From: Rhizobacter terrae | GTDB lineage: Bacteria; Pseudomonadota; Gammaproteobacteria; Burkholderiales; Burkholderiaceae_C | Assembly: GCF_003852895.1 (NCBI RefSeq) | Contig: NZ_QUSW01000001.1 | Location: 434,001-498,000, forward strand | DNA: 64,000 nt | Direction of reading: 5' to 3' | In this document: positions 52,782 through 63,342 of the stretch, one piece after another | How positions within the stretch are numbered: position 1 is the stretch's first letter | Layout of the letters: every line of letters begins with the position of its first letter | The notes under the pieces: model-generated | Database searches by the model: none | What the model was told of the DNA's origin: nothing | What the model saw: the letters and a program-made list of their open reading frames with translations, nothing else | Translations under genes and position numbers: made by a program

Positions 52782-54569
52782 ATGTCCTCTTCATCCAACG
52801 ACAACAAGACCGTCGGTTCGCTGCGCGGGCTCGTGCCATTCCTGTGGCCCTACCGTGTGCGCATCGGGCTGGCCGTCCTCTTCCTCGTGCTGGCGGCGGT
52901 CAGCACGCTCGTGTTCCCGACCGCGCTGCGCTCGCTGATCGACCAGGGCTTCGTCGCCGCCGATCCGGGCAACCGGGTCATGGCCTTGCGAGAGCACTTC
53001 TTCCTGCTGTTCGCCGTGGGTGCGGCACTGGGCGTGTTCTCCGCGGCGCGTTTCTACATGGTGACGTGGCTGGGCGAGCGAGTCACGGCGGACCTGCGCA
53101 ATGCCGTGTACTCGCACGTGGTGGAGCAAAGCCCCGAGTTCTTCGAGACCACGCAGACCGGCGAGGTGCTCTCGCGCCTGACCACCGACACCACGCTCGT
53201 GCAGACCGTGGTGGGCTCCAGCCTCAGCATGGGCCTGCGCAACGGCGTGATGGGCCTGGGCGCGATGATCATGCTGGTCATCACCAACCCGTATGTGATG
53301 TCGCAGGTGCTGGGCATCCTGGTGCTGGTGGTGCTGCCTTCCGTCTACTTCGGCCGGCGCGTGCGCAAGCTCAGCCGTGCCAGCCAGGACCGCGTGGCCG
53401 ATTCCAGCGCCATCGCGGCCGAGGTGCTCAACGCCATTCCCGTGGTGCAGAGCTATACGCAGGAAGCGCGCGAGGCGCGGCGCTTCGACGTGTCCACCGA
53501 GAACGCCTTCGGCACGGCGGTCAAGCGCACGCGCATGCGTTCGTTCCTCGTGGCCTTCGTCATCACCGCGACCTTCGGTGCCCTGCTGTGGGGCCTGTAC
53601 CAGGGCACGCAGGCGGTGCTGCAAGGCAAGATCAGCGCCGGCCACCTGGGGCAGACGGTGGTGTACGTCATCATCCTCGTGTCGTCGGTGGCCGTGCTCG
53701 CCGAGGTCTATGGCGACCTGCTGCGCGCGGCCGGTGCCACGGAACGATTGATGGAGCTGCTGCGTGCGCGCTCGCCCATCACCTCGCCAGCGAACCCGAA
53801 GCCGTTGCCGCCGGCACGCGGCGGGTCGGCCGTGGCCTTGCGTGACGTGAACTTCCGCTATCCGTCGCGTCCGCAGCATGCGGCCTTGTCCCAGCTCACG
53901 CTGGAGGTGAAACCCGGCGAGACCGTGGCCCTGGTGGGACCGAGTGGCGCAGGCAAGAGCACGGTGTTCCAGCTGCTGCTTCGCTTCTATGACGTGAGCA
54001 CGGGGCAGGTCACGGTGGACGGCGTGTCGGTGCAGGAGGCGTCACTCAACGACTTGCGCCACCGCATCGGCATCGTGCCGCAGGACAGCGTGATCTTTTC
54101 GGCCAATGCGATGGAGAACATCCGCTATGGCCGGCCCGATGCCACCGACGACGAAGTCATGGCCACGGCCAAGGCGGCATTCGCGCATGACTTCATCACA
54201 GCCTTGCCCGAGGGCTATGCCACCTTCCTCGGCGAGCGCGGCGTGCGCTTGTCCGGCGGACAGCGGCAGCGCATCTCCATCGCACGGGCCATGCTGAAGA
54301 ACCCGCCGCTCTTGCTGCTGGACGAAGCCACCAGCGCGCTCGATGCGGAGAGCGAACGCATGGTGCAAGCCGCGCTCGAATCCGCCATGCGGGATCGAAC
54401 GACGCTGGTCATCGCCCACCGGCTGTCCACCGTGCAGCGTGCGGACCGCATCGTGGTGCTGGACGCGGGGCAGATCGTCGAGCAGGGCACGCACGCGCAG
54501 CTCAGCGCAGCGGGAGGGCTGTATGCGCGACTGGCGGCGATGCAGTTCGACATGCAAGTTGCATCTTGA
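52782..54569 (+). CDS. MsbA-type ABC transporter, fused permease and ATPase
   Basis: A 595-residue exporter half-transporter with six membrane helices (about residues 20-310). The ATPase domain has Walker A GPSGAGKST, signature LSGGQRQRISIARA, Walker B LLLLDEATSALD and the switch HRLSTV. The intracellular loop FETTQTGEVLSRLTTDTTLV and the substrate chamber resemble lipid and drug exporters such as MsbA and BmrA. The ATG at 52782 is favoured by the soluble N-terminus MSSSSNDNKTVGSLRG. It is divergent from the marR operon and shares a 132-base intergenic region with it. Confidence 0.94.
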   Translation: MSSSSNDNKTVGSLRGLVPFLWPYRVRIGLAVLFLVLAAVSTLVFPTALRSLIDQGFVAADPGNRVMALREHFFLLFAVGAALGVFSAARFYMVTWLGERVTADLRNAVYSHVVEQSPEFFETTQTGEVLSRLTTDTTLVQTVVGSSLSMGLRNGVMGLGAMIMLVITNPYVMSQVLGILVLVVLPSVYFGRRVRKLSRASQDRVADSSAIAAEVLNAIPVVQSYTQEAREARRFDVSTENAFGTAVKRTRMRSFLVAFVITATFGALLWGLYQGTQAVLQGKISAGHLGQTVVYVIILVSSVAVLAEVYGDLLRAAGATERLMELLRARSPITSPANPKPLPPARGGSAVALRDVNFRYPSRPQHAALSQLTLEVKPGETVALVGPSGAGKSTVFQLLLRFYDVSTGQVTVDGVSVQEASLNDLRHRIGIVPQDSVIFSANAMENIRYGRPDATDDEVMATAKAAFAHDFITALPEGYATFLGERGVRLSGGQRQRISIARAMLKNPPLLLLDEATSALDAESERMVQAALESAMRDRTTLVIAHRLSTVQRADRIVVLDAGQIVEQGTHAQLSAAGGLYARLAAMQFDMQVAS

Positions 54570-54656
54570 GCGCGCACGGCAGCGCGCTGTGCGGCTCGTT
54601 GTAGGACAGGAGCTGACACGGCCGCCCAGCCGCGTCCGACAGACCCCCATGGGAAC

Positions 54657-54675
54657 GCCTTCGATACTCGAAGGC
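54657..54675. promoter_or_regulatory. Perfect inverted repeat in the leader of the OmpA lipoprotein gene
   Basis: GCCTTCGA and TCGAAGGC flank TAC. There is no following T-run. The element lies 35 bases before the lipoprotein start and may be an operator or a leader hairpin. Confidence 0.35.
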
Positions 54676-54709
54676 ACTGCCCACACTCTGGACGCAGAAG
54701 GAGATTCCT

Positions 54710-55372
54710 ATGAAGCAACAACGATTGATTCGCACCACCGCCCTGGGCATCACCGCCGCAGCCTTCCTGATGACCGGCTGCGCCGACATGAGCGAGCGCC
54801 AGAAAGGCACGGCCACGGGCGCCGGCATCGGTGCGGCAGCCGGCGCGGTGCTGAGCTCGGCCACGGGCGGCAAGGCAGGCACCGGCGCAGTGATTGGCGG
54901 CGCCATCGGCGCGGTGGCCGGCAACATCTGGTCCAAGCGCCAGGAAGAACGCAAGCAGGCCATGGAACAGGCCACCCGCGGCACCGGCGTGGACGTGACC
55001 CGCACGGCCGACAACCAGCTCAAGCTCAACATCCCGAGCGACGTGAGCTTCGACACCGGCAGCGCCACCATCAAGCCCAACATGCGCTCGGTGCTGGACA
55101 CCTTCGCGCAGAGCCTGCAAGGCGATCCGAACTCGCAGCTGACCATCGTCGGCCACACCGACAGCACCGGCTCGGATGCTGTGAACAACCCGCTGTCGCG
55201 TGAACGTGCGCAAAGCGTGCGCGACTACCTGGCGGCACGAGGCGTCTCGGCCAGCCGCATTCACACCGAAGGCCACGGCGAGCACGAGCCGATTGCCGAC
55301 AACACCACCGACGCCGGCCGTGCGAAGAATCGCCGGGTGGAAATGTTCCTGCGCGAGCCGGGCCAAGGCTGA
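54710..55372 (+). CDS. OmpA-family lipoprotein with glycine zipper (YiaD-like)
   Basis: A 220-residue lipoprotein. The lipobox LMTGC gives Cys near residue 24. A glycine-zipper segment (GTATGAGIGAAAGAVLSSAT; GAVIGGAIGAVAGN) follows, then the C-terminal OmpA domain with DVSFDTGSATIKP, VGHTDSTGSDAVNNPLSRER and NRRVEMFL. It resembles E. coli YiaD, a peptidoglycan-linked outer-membrane lipoprotein. AGAAGGAG lies eight bases before the ATG. The gene is monocistronic and ends at a strong terminator. Confidence 0.93.
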   Translation: MKQQRLIRTTALGITAAAFLMTGCADMSERQKGTATGAGIGAAAGAVLSSATGGKAGTGAVIGGAIGAVAGNIWSKRQEERKQAMEQATRGTGVDVTRTADNQLKLNIPSDVSFDTGSATIKPNMRSVLDTFAQSLQGDPNSQLTIVGHTDSTGSDAVNNPLSRERAQSVRDYLAARGVSASRIHTEGHGEHEPIADNTTDAGRAKNRRVEMFLREPGQG

Positions 55373-55393
55373 TCCAGCAATTGCGCATCGCAT

Positions 55394-55432
55394 CAAGGCG
55401 GGCATGCCATGGGGCATGCCCGCCTTGCTTTT
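55394..55432 (+). terminator. Strong intrinsic terminator after the OmpA lipoprotein gene
   Basis: CAAGGCGGGCATGCC and GGCATGCCCGCCTTG form a perfect 15-base-pair stem with the loop ATGG, followed by CTTTT. It separates the lipoprotein gene from the ccdAB-thyA unit. Confidence 0.92.
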
Positions 55433-55478
55433 GCTCGGGCGGCAAATGCGTCTCCCGATGGCTGACGGCCTTCAAAGA

Positions 55479-55497
55479 TGTGCATAATCCATGCGCA
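55479..55497. promoter_or_regulatory. Candidate CcdA operator upstream of ccdA
   Basis: TGTGCAT and ATGCGCA flank AATCC and pair at six of seven positions, 20 bases before the ccdA start. CcdA proteins repress their own promoter through an N-terminal ribbon-helix-helix domain, so this is a reasonable autoregulatory site. Confidence 0.4.
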
Positions 55498-55516
55498 TAC
55501 CTGATGAGGCCACACC

Positions 55517-55768
55517 ATGCTTCGTTTTGACAACGCCCCCAAGCGCCCCACCAACCTCAGCCTCAACGCCAAGGTGCTCGACATGGCCCGTGAACTGGGC
55601 ATGAACGTGTCGCAGACCGTGGATGCCTTGCTCGCCGAAGAAGTGAAGCGCCAGTACTGGCAGCGCTGGAACACAGAGAACAAGGAAGCCATCACGGCCT
55701 ACAACGACCGCATCGAGCGTGAAGGCCTGCCGTTGGCCAAGTACCGCACCTTCGCGAAGGGCCGCTGA
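55517..55768 (+). CDS. ccdA: CcdA-family antitoxin
   Basis: An 83-residue antitoxin. The N-terminal half (NAPKRPTNLSLNAKVLDMAR) is a ribbon-helix-helix DNA-binding domain. The C-terminal part (RWNTENKEAITAYNDRIERE) is the disordered toxin-binding segment, with the Trp-x2-Glu-Asn-x-Glu pattern that matches CcdA of plasmid F. It neutralises CcdB and represses the operon. It is followed after five bases by ccdB. The start is the first ATG. Confidence 0.9.
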   Translation: MLRFDNAPKRPTNLSLNAKVLDMARELGMNVSQTVDALLAEEVKRQYWQRWNTENKEAITAYNDRIEREGLPLAKYRTFAKGR

Positions 55769-55773
55769 CGTCA

Positions 55774-56088
55774 ATGGCCCGCTACGACGTCTACCCCAAT
55801 CCCGACGCGGCCGAGCGCAAGCTCATTCCCTATTTGCTGGACGTCCAGAACGACTACATCGACGAACTGACCACGCGGGTGGTCATCCCACTGCGCAAGG
55901 AAGCGACCTTCGGCCCGCGCGCCCGCGGACTGAACCCGGTCTTGGCCGTGGGCGCGGACAATGTGGTGCTGGACACGGCCACAATGGGCGCCATTCCCCT
56001 GTCCGAGCTCCGCAAGCCGGTGGCCAACATCCGCGACCAGCATGCGCTCGTCCTCGAAGCCCTCGACACTCTCTTCGGAGCCTATTGA
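55774..56088 (+). CDS. ccdB: CcdB-family gyrase toxin
   Basis: A 104-residue toxin. [39 protein letters not shown] and the C-terminal LFGAY align with F-plasmid CcdB, which ends in FWGI. CcdB poisons DNA gyrase through its last residues; the Trp of the F-plasmid tail is Phe here. The gene is intact. Its stop is one base away from the GTG start of thyA, so toxin, antitoxin and thymidylate synthase are probably on one mRNA. Confidence 0.9.
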   Translation: MARYDVYPNPDAAERKLIPYLLDVQNDYIDELTTRVVIPLRKEATFGPRARGLNPVLAVGADNVVLDTATMGAIPLSELRKPVANIRDQHALVLEALDTLFGAY

Positions 56089-56089
56089 A

Positions 56090-56899
56090 GTGACCCGCCC
56101 CATCCGCTCCCAGTACGAAGATTTCATGCGCCATGTGGACACGCACGGCGTGACCAAGGCCGACCGCACGGGCACCGGCACCAAGAGCGTGTTCGGCCAC
56201 CAGATGCGCTTCGATCTCAACGAGGGCTTCCCGCTGGTCACCACGAAGAAGGTGCACCTGAAGTCCATCATCCTCGAATTGCTGTGGTTCCTGCGCGGCG
56301 ACTCGAACGCGCGCTGGCTGCAGGAGCGTGGCGTGACCATCTGGGACGAATGGGCCAAGCCCGATGGCGACCTGGGGCCGGTCTACGGCGTGCAGTGGCG
56401 CTCCTGGCCCACGCCGGACGGCGGTCACATCGACCAGATCGCCGAAGTCGTGAAGATGCTCAAGTCCAACCCCGATTCGCGGCGCATCATCGTGAGCGCA
56501 TGGAACGTGGCGGACCTGTCGAAGATGGCGCTCATGCCCTGCCACGCCTTCTTCCAGTTCTACGTGGCCAATGGGCGGCTGAGCTGCCAGCTCTACCAGC
56601 GCAGCGCCGACATCTTCCTGGGCGTGCCCTTCAACATCGCGAGCTACGCCCTGCTCACCCACATGCTTGCGCAGCAGTGCGACCTGGACGTGGGCGACTT
56701 CGTCTGGACGGGCGGCGATTGCCACATCTACAGCAACCACGCCGAACAGGTGGCGCTGCAACTGTCGCGCACGCCCTTCGCCTACCCGACGCTGAACATC
56801 AAGCGCAAGCCGGCCTCCATCTTCGACTACGAGTACGAGGACTTCGAGGTGCTGGGCTACGAGCACCATCCTGCGATCAAGGCGCCGGTGGCGGTGTGA
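56090..56899 (+). CDS. thyA: Thymidylate synthase
   Basis: A 269-residue enzyme that makes dTMP from dUMP with methylenetetrahydrofolate. The family blocks are complete: [45 protein letters not shown], the catalytic Cys in [32 protein letters not shown] and DCHIYSNH. The GTG at 56090 is used because homologues begin just before QYEDF. It has a weak GGAG about 10 bases upstream. The gene follows ccdB by one base and overlaps the next gene (GTGA). Confidence 0.96.
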   Translation: MTRPIRSQYEDFMRHVDTHGVTKADRTGTGTKSVFGHQMRFDLNEGFPLVTTKKVHLKSIILELLWFLRGDSNARWLQERGVTIWDEWAKPDGDLGPVYGVQWRSWPTPDGGHIDQIAEVVKMLKSNPDSRRIIVSAWNVADLSKMALMPCHAFFQFYVANGRLSCQLYQRSADIFLGVPFNIASYALLTHMLAQQCDLDVGDFVWTGGDCHIYSNHAEQVALQLSRTPFAYPTLNIKRKPASIFDYEYEDFEVLGYEHHPAIKAPVAV

Positions 56900-57891
56900 A
56901 CACGAAGGCCGCCGCCGCGCTGGCACTGCTCGCCGCGTCATCGGCCCTCGCGCAGCAACCGCCGGTGATCGGCTGGGTGCCGCCCTATGGCATGGACGCC
57001 GCCATGCGCGGGCTGGAATCGGCGCCGGGCGTGGCCAAGGGGTTGACACGCATCGCCCTGCAGTTCTGGAACCCGAGTTCGGACGGCAAGGGCCTTGTCT
57101 TTGCGCCCATCGACAAGACCGGCGCTCCCGTCACCGCCGCGGACGTGGCGCGCTTTCGAGACTGGGCGAAGCAACGGCGCATTCCTGTGCTGCTCACGGT
57201 CTACAACAACTCGCAGGTGCTGGCGAAGTGGGACTGGTCGCTGGCGCGCCATGCCTTCGTCGAGCACCGTGCCGAGTTCGTGCGCGCGCTGGTCGCCGAG
57301 ATGGACCGATACCAGCTCGACGGCACCGACATCGACCTGGAAGGCGAAGGCGACCACAGCGCCGACCGTGCAGCGTATGCCAGGTTCGTGAGCGAGCTGT
57401 CGGCGGCGCTCAAGCCGCGCGGCAAGCTGCTCACGGTGGACAGCTTCCACAGCCCCTGCGACAACGCGCCCAACATGAGCTGGTGGGCCGACTGGACCGG
57501 CCGCATCGACGCCATCCACAGCATGGGCTATGCAGACCTGTACGAAGGCAGCACCGACACGTTCACGCCGCCGGGCAAGCCGGTCTGCGAAGGCGGCGCA
57601 CGGATCTTCAAGTACAGCTGGCAGCTGCAGTACGGGCTGAAGGCCGGCTACCGCGTGGACCAGATCGTGCTCGGCATGCCGACGTGGGTGGACACCTGGG
57701 GCCAAGGCGGCCAGGGCAGCCATGCGGTGGCCCACCTGAGGGAAGTGCAGGCGCTGGGCGCCGGCATTGCCTTGTGGGACCTGCAGTTCGAAGGGCCGCA
57801 GTGGAAGAGCGATGCGACCTGGGAGGCCGTGGTGCAGCTCCGCAGCGCACCGGGCGACGGCTGGAAGCCGCTGCTCAAGCCGGCGCCCTGA
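56896..57891 (+). CDS. Secreted glycosyl hydrolase family 18-like protein
   Basis: A 331-residue protein with a signal peptide ([16 protein letters not shown]) and a TIM-barrel resembling chitinases. [12 protein letters not shown] places Asp142, Asp145, Asp147 and the acid Glu149 of the DxxDxDxE motif. An open substrate cleft is suggested by [20 protein letters not shown]. The substrate may be chitin, a peptidoglycan-like glycan or another N-acetylglucosamine polymer. The GTG start overlaps the thyA stop. A convergent 49-residue gene follows. Confidence 0.82.
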   Translation: MNTKAAAALALLAASSALAQQPPVIGWVPPYGMDAAMRGLESAPGVAKGLTRIALQFWNPSSDGKGLVFAPIDKTGAPVTAADVARFRDWAKQRRIPVLLTVYNNSQVLAKWDWSLARHAFVEHRAEFVRALVAEMDRYQLDGTDIDLEGEGDHSADRAAYARFVSELSAALKPRGKLLTVDSFHSPCDNAPNMSWWADWTGRIDAIHSMGYADLYEGSTDTFTPPGKPVCEGGARIFKYSWQLQYGLKAGYRVDQIVLGMPTWVDTWGQGGQGSHAVAHLREVQALGAGIALWDLQFEGPQWKSDATWEAVVQLRSAPGDGWKPLLKPAP

Positions 57892-57921
57892 CAAGTTCGC
57901 CAGGCACCGGCGCTGAGCGGC

Positions 57922-58071
57922 TCAGTGCCGCTTGAAGTACTGCACTTCACGCTCGTGCCGCTTGGCCTGCTCCAGCGTGTCGAAGGTCCCGAGGTTGCGG
58001 CGCTTGCCGGTCTTGGGGTCGGTCTTTCGCGAGTAGAGGCGGTATTCACCAGACGCCAGCTTGCGGATCAT
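57922..58071 (-). CDS. Small conserved 49-residue protein
   Basis: A short gene encoding a 49-residue basic protein. It begins MIRKLASGEYRLYSRKTDP, continues KTGKRRNLGTFDTLEQAKR and ends HEREVQYFKRH. I recognise it as a small protein conserved across many proteobacteria. Its predicted beta-beta-beta-alpha layout resembles DNA-binding or AP2-like arm domains of integrases. The function is unknown. The start ATG is at 58071. It converges with the GH18-like gene and diverges from the redoxin gene. Confidence 0.75.
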   Translation of the reverse strand: MIRKLASGEYRLYSRKTDPKTGKRRNLGTFDTLEQAKRHEREVQYFKRH

Positions 58072-58183
58072 CGTGCGCTCCTGATGTTGCTGTGGCCACC
58101 AGTCTGGCCCTGCCGACGCACCTGCGCAGTCGGACGGTCCCGTGCATCCGGCTCGGCGATGTCCTACGAATCCTCGTCGCTGC

Positions 58184-58211
58184 TTGACAAGGTCCGAATC
58201 GCCGATAAACT
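58184..58211 (+). promoter_or_regulatory. Sigma70-like promoter of the redoxin gene
   Basis: TTGACA, a perfect -35 hexamer, is followed by 16 bases and TAAACT, matching four of six -10 positions. Transcription would start close to the ATG at 58219, so the mRNA may be leaderless or nearly so. The surrounding AT-rich bases differ from the GC-rich background. Confidence 0.5.
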
Positions 58212-58218
58212 AACTCGC

Positions 58219-59301
58219 ATGCGATCTAATCTAATACGACTTATTTCAAGCGCAATCGCGGTGCTTGCCATCGGCGTGGTGGCCTCGCCTTTCGCGGCCT
58301 CGCCCGACCTCCCGCCCTTGAGCCGCTCACTGCCCTCCACCTCCGCCATGCCTTCGCTGGACGCCGCCACCGGCTGGATCAACTCCGCCCCGCTGGCGCA
58401 GGCCGACCTGCGCGGCAAGGTGGTGCTGGTCGATTTCTGGACCTACTCCTGCATCAACTGCCTGCGCACCCTGCCTTACGTGCGGGCCTGGGCACAGAAG
58501 TACCGTGCCGCCGGGCTGGTGGTCGTGGGGGTGCACACGCCGGAGTTCGAGTTCGAGCAGCAGGCGGCCAACGTGCAGCGTGCCGTCAGCGACCTGCGCA
58601 TCGACTACCCCGTGGCACTGGACAGCCGCCATGCCGTCTGGCAGGCCTTCGGCAACCGGGCCTGGCCGGCGCTGTACTTCGTCGATGCACAAGGCCGCAT
58701 CCGGCATCGCCAGTACGGCGAAGGCGGATATGAGGATGCCGAGCGGCTGATCCAGCAGTTGCTGAAGGAAGCCGGCCGTGGCCAAGCTGTGCCGACCGGT
58801 CTCGTCGCACCCCAAGGCGACAGCACGCAAGCGGCCCCGAGCGCGGTCACGGCAGAGTCCGGCGAGACTTACGTGGGCTTCGATCGCGCCAGCGGCTTCA
58901 CCTCGAGCGATGGCGCCCTGCGCCATGCGCGAGAGCACACCTACGCTGGCGCGCCCAGCCTGCGAACCAATGAATGGACGCTCGCGGGCACCTGGAAGGT
59001 CGAGGACGAGTTCGCGCTGCTGCGCCAACCGGGCGGGCGCATCACCTACCGCTTCCGTGCCCGCGACCTGCACCTCGTGCTCGGCTCAGACAACGGACAA
59101 CCCGTGCGCTTTCGCGTGAGCATCGACGGCCGTCCGCCGGGCCAGGACCACGGGGCCGATACCGACGCGCAAGGCCGCGGGACCGTCCAGTCGCAGCGGC
59201 TGTACCAACTCGTGCGCCAGGCATCGCCCCATGCCGAACGAACGTTCGAGATCGAATTCCTCGACCCCGGTGTGCGGGCCTACGCCTTCACCTTTGGCTG
59301 A
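58219..59301 (+). CDS. TlpA/DipZ-like thioredoxin-fold protein with C-terminal beta domain
   Basis: About 360 residues. A signal-anchor (LIRLISSAIAVLAIGVVAS) is followed by a redoxin domain with the active site Cys78-Ile-Asn-Cys81 in WTYSCINCLRTLP and VGVHTPEFEFE. The C-terminal 120 residues form a beta-rich domain (TNEWTLAGTWKVEDEFALL; VLGSDNGQPVRFRVSIDG) like the one after the thioredoxin in DipZ proteins. It should reduce or sense thiols in the periplasm. A start 20 codons upstream (58159) is possible, but a probable promoter lies within that segment. The following hydrolase and Ohr genes suggest a role in oxidative or electrophile stress. Confidence 0.88.
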   Translation: MRSNLIRLISSAIAVLAIGVVASPFAASPDLPPLSRSLPSTSAMPSLDAATGWINSAPLAQADLRGKVVLVDFWTYSCINCLRTLPYVRAWAQKYRAAGLVVVGVHTPEFEFEQQAANVQRAVSDLRIDYPVALDSRHAVWQAFGNRAWPALYFVDAQGRIRHRQYGEGGYEDAERLIQQLLKEAGRGQAVPTGLVAPQGDSTQAAPSAVTAESGETYVGFDRASGFTSSDGALRHAREHTYAGAPSLRTNEWTLAGTWKVEDEFALLRQPGGRITYRFRARDLHLVLGSDNGQPVRFRVSIDGRPPGQDHGADTDAQGRGTVQSQRLYQLVRQASPHAERTFEIEFLDPGVRAYAFTFG

Positions 59302-59335
59302 GGCGCCAAGAACATCCACCGAAAGGACCGTCACC

Positions 59336-60367
59336 ATGACACCCGAGATCGACCTTCAGCGCCGGCGCATCTTCACTGCTGCGGCTGCCGGCCTCGCGAC
59401 ATCCCAGTTCAGCCTCGCGTTTGCACAGTCGTCGCCGACCTTGCCAGGCATCAAGCCGGGCACGCACACCTCGTTCGCATCACTGAAGCAAGTGAATGCC
59501 GGCGTGCTCGACATCGGCTACGCGCAGGCGGGCCCGGCCAACGGCCAGCCCGTGCTGTGCCTGCACGGCTGGCCCTACGACATCCACTGCTATGCCGATG
59601 TCGCAGCGCTGCTGGCATCGGCCGGCTACCGCGTGATCGTGCCCTACCTTCGCGGCTACGGCAGCACGCGCTTCCTCTCCAGCGACACGCCGCGCAACGG
59701 GCAGCAGGCCGCGCTCGCTGCGGATGTCATCGCCTTGATGGACGCGCTGCACATCGACCGGGCGATCGTCGCGGGCTGCGACTGGGGTGCGCGCACCGCC
59801 TGCATCGTCGCCGCGCTGTGGCCGCAGCGCGTGCAGGGCCTGGTGTCGGTGAGCGGGTACCTCGTGGCCAACCCGAAGCTCGGCCAGCAGCCCCTGCCGC
59901 CGCAGGCGGAACTGCAGTGGTGGTACCAGTTCTACCTCGCGACGGAGCGCGGCCGCCTGGGCTACCAGCGCAACACGCATGCGTTCGCCAAGCTGATCTG
60001 GCGGCAGGCGTCGCCGCATTGGGACTTTGACGACGCGACCTTCGAACGTTCCGCCCGCGCGCTGGACAACCCGGACCACGTGGCGATTGCAGTCCACAAC
60101 TACCGCTGGCGCCTGGGCTTGGCGGCTGGCGAGTCGACGTACGACGAGATCGAGGCAAAGCTCGCTTCGGCGCCGCCCATCGCCGTGCCGGCGATCACGC
60201 TGGAAGGCGATGCCAACGGCGCACCGCATCCTGAACCGGCGTCGTACGCGACGAAGTTCACCCACCGCTACGAGCACCGCAACCTGTCCGGCGGCATCGG
60301 CCACAACCTGCCGCAGGAGGCGCCGCAGGCCTTCGCGCAGGCCGTGGTCGATGTCGCCAGGACCTAG
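59336..60367 (+). CDS. Alpha/beta hydrolase, epoxide-hydrolase type, secreted
   Basis: A 343-residue protein with a twin-arginine-like signal (RRRIFTAAAAGLATSQFSLA). The alpha/beta-hydrolase core has HGWP at residues 77-80 and the nucleophile Asp149 in GCDWGA. An Asp nucleophile (not Ser) and the terminal GHNLPQE with the catalytic His indicate an epoxide hydrolase or dehalogenase rather than an esterase. It follows the redoxin gene by 34 bases and precedes an Ohr gene, so it may detoxify epoxides or related products. Substrate not known. Confidence 0.9.
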   Translation: MTPEIDLQRRRIFTAAAAGLATSQFSLAFAQSSPTLPGIKPGTHTSFASLKQVNAGVLDIGYAQAGPANGQPVLCLHGWPYDIHCYADVAALLASAGYRVIVPYLRGYGSTRFLSSDTPRNGQQAALAADVIALMDALHIDRAIVAGCDWGARTACIVAALWPQRVQGLVSVSGYLVANPKLGQQPLPPQAELQWWYQFYLATERGRLGYQRNTHAFAKLIWRQASPHWDFDDATFERSARALDNPDHVAIAVHNYRWRLGLAAGESTYDEIEAKLASAPPIAVPAITLEGDANGAPHPEPASYATKFTHRYEHRNLSGGIGHNLPQEAPQAFAQAVVDVART

Positions 60368-60408
60368 ACACCCATTCCTTCAACCACCCACCCCAAGGAG
60401 CCCCCACC

Positions 60409-60825
60409 ATGCCCCACATCCAGGACGTCCTCTACACCGGCCGCACCCACACCATCTCCGGCCGCGACGGCAGTGCCCGCAGCGACGACGGCCGCCTCGA
60501 CGTCAAGCTCACGCGGCCCGGCAGCCAAGGCGCCGGCACGAATCCCGAGCAGTTGCTCGGCGCGGGCTGGTCCGCCTGCTTTCTGGGTGCCATGGGACGC
60601 GCAGCCGCGGCACGACGCATGACCGTTCCGGCGAATGCCACCATCGATGCCGAAGTCGACCTGGGCCAGACGGACGGCCAGTTCTTCCTGGCCGCGCGGC
60701 TGAACATCAGCCTGCCGGGCGTGGATCCGGCGCTGGCCCGCGAACTGGCCGAGGCCGCGCACCAGATCTGCCCCTACTCGAAGGCCACGCGCGGCAACAT
60801 CGACGTGGAGCTCAACATCGTCTGA
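60409..60825 (+). CDS. Organic hydroperoxide resistance protein (Ohr/OsmC family)
   Basis: A 138-residue thiol peroxidase. The two active-site cysteines are Cys57 in WSACFLGAMG and Cys121 in HQICPYSKAT. NPEQLLGAGW and VDLGQTDGQFFLAARLNI are family features. It reduces organic hydroperoxides using lipoylated proteins. The order redoxin, epoxide hydrolase, Ohr forms a rightward stress-related cluster. No OhrR regulator gene is in the window. Confidence 0.92.
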   Translation: MPHIQDVLYTGRTHTISGRDGSARSDDGRLDVKLTRPGSQGAGTNPEQLLGAGWSACFLGAMGRAAAARRMTVPANATIDAEVDLGQTDGQFFLAARLNISLPGVDPALARELAEAAHQICPYSKATRGNIDVELNIV

Positions 60826-60834
60826 TGAAGATCG

Positions 60835-61314
60835 TCAGGCCTGGGTACCACCCAGTGCCTTGACGATGTCCGGCGGGGCCTGCACGAGTTCGATCAGCAC
60901 GCCCTCGCCGCCCACCGGGAATTCATCGCTGCTCTTCGGGTGCACGAAGCAGATGTCGTATCCCGCGGCGCCCTTGCGGATGCCGCCCGGCGCGAAGCGC
61001 ACGCCATTGGCCGCGAGCCACTCCACGGCCTTGGGCAGGTCGTCGATCCACAGGCCGATGTGGTTGAGCGGCGTGGTGTGGACAGCCGGCTTCTTCTCGG
61101 GGTCCAGCGGCTGCATCAGGTCCACCTCGACCTTGAAGGCGCCGTGGCCCATCGCGCAGATGTCCTCGTCCACGTTCTCGCGTTCGCTGACGAAGTTGCC
61201 GGTGACTTCCAGGCCGAGCTTGTCGACCCACAGGGTCTTCAGCCGCTCCTTGCTGGGGCCGCCGATGGCGACCTGCTGGATGCCAAGGACTTTGAAGGGA
61301 CGTGCGGTCGTCAT
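60835..61314 (-). CDS. VOC family protein, methylmalonyl-CoA epimerase/glyoxalase-like
   Basis: A 159-residue vicinal-oxygen-chelate protein with two beta-alpha-beta-beta-beta modules. [18 protein letters not shown] and [18 protein letters not shown] contribute the metal-binding pattern, and [13 protein letters not shown] the Glu. It lies 10 bases downstream of pccA. That position fits an epimerase acting on methylmalonyl-CoA, although the first metal-binding His is replaced by Gln (QQVAIG). A lyase role remains possible. Confidence 0.8.
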   Translation of the reverse strand: MTTARPFKVLGIQQVAIGGPSKERLKTLWVDKLGLEVTGNFVSERENVDEDICAMGHGAFKVEVDLMQPLDPEKKPAVHTTPLNHIGLWIDDLPKAVEWLAANGVRFAPGGIRKGAAGYDICFVHPKSSDEFPVGGEGVLIELVQAPPDIVKALGGTQA

Positions 61315-61324
61315 GGCTGCATCC

Positions 61325-63322
<1,998 letters not shown>

Positions 63323-63342
63323 CTTGGGGTGTCCTTCGTCGT

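Noticed and set aside
58201-58208. A second GCCGATAA that could be a sigma28 -10 element
   Set aside because: No matching -35 at the right distance, while a perfect TTGACA with proper sigma70 spacing is present.
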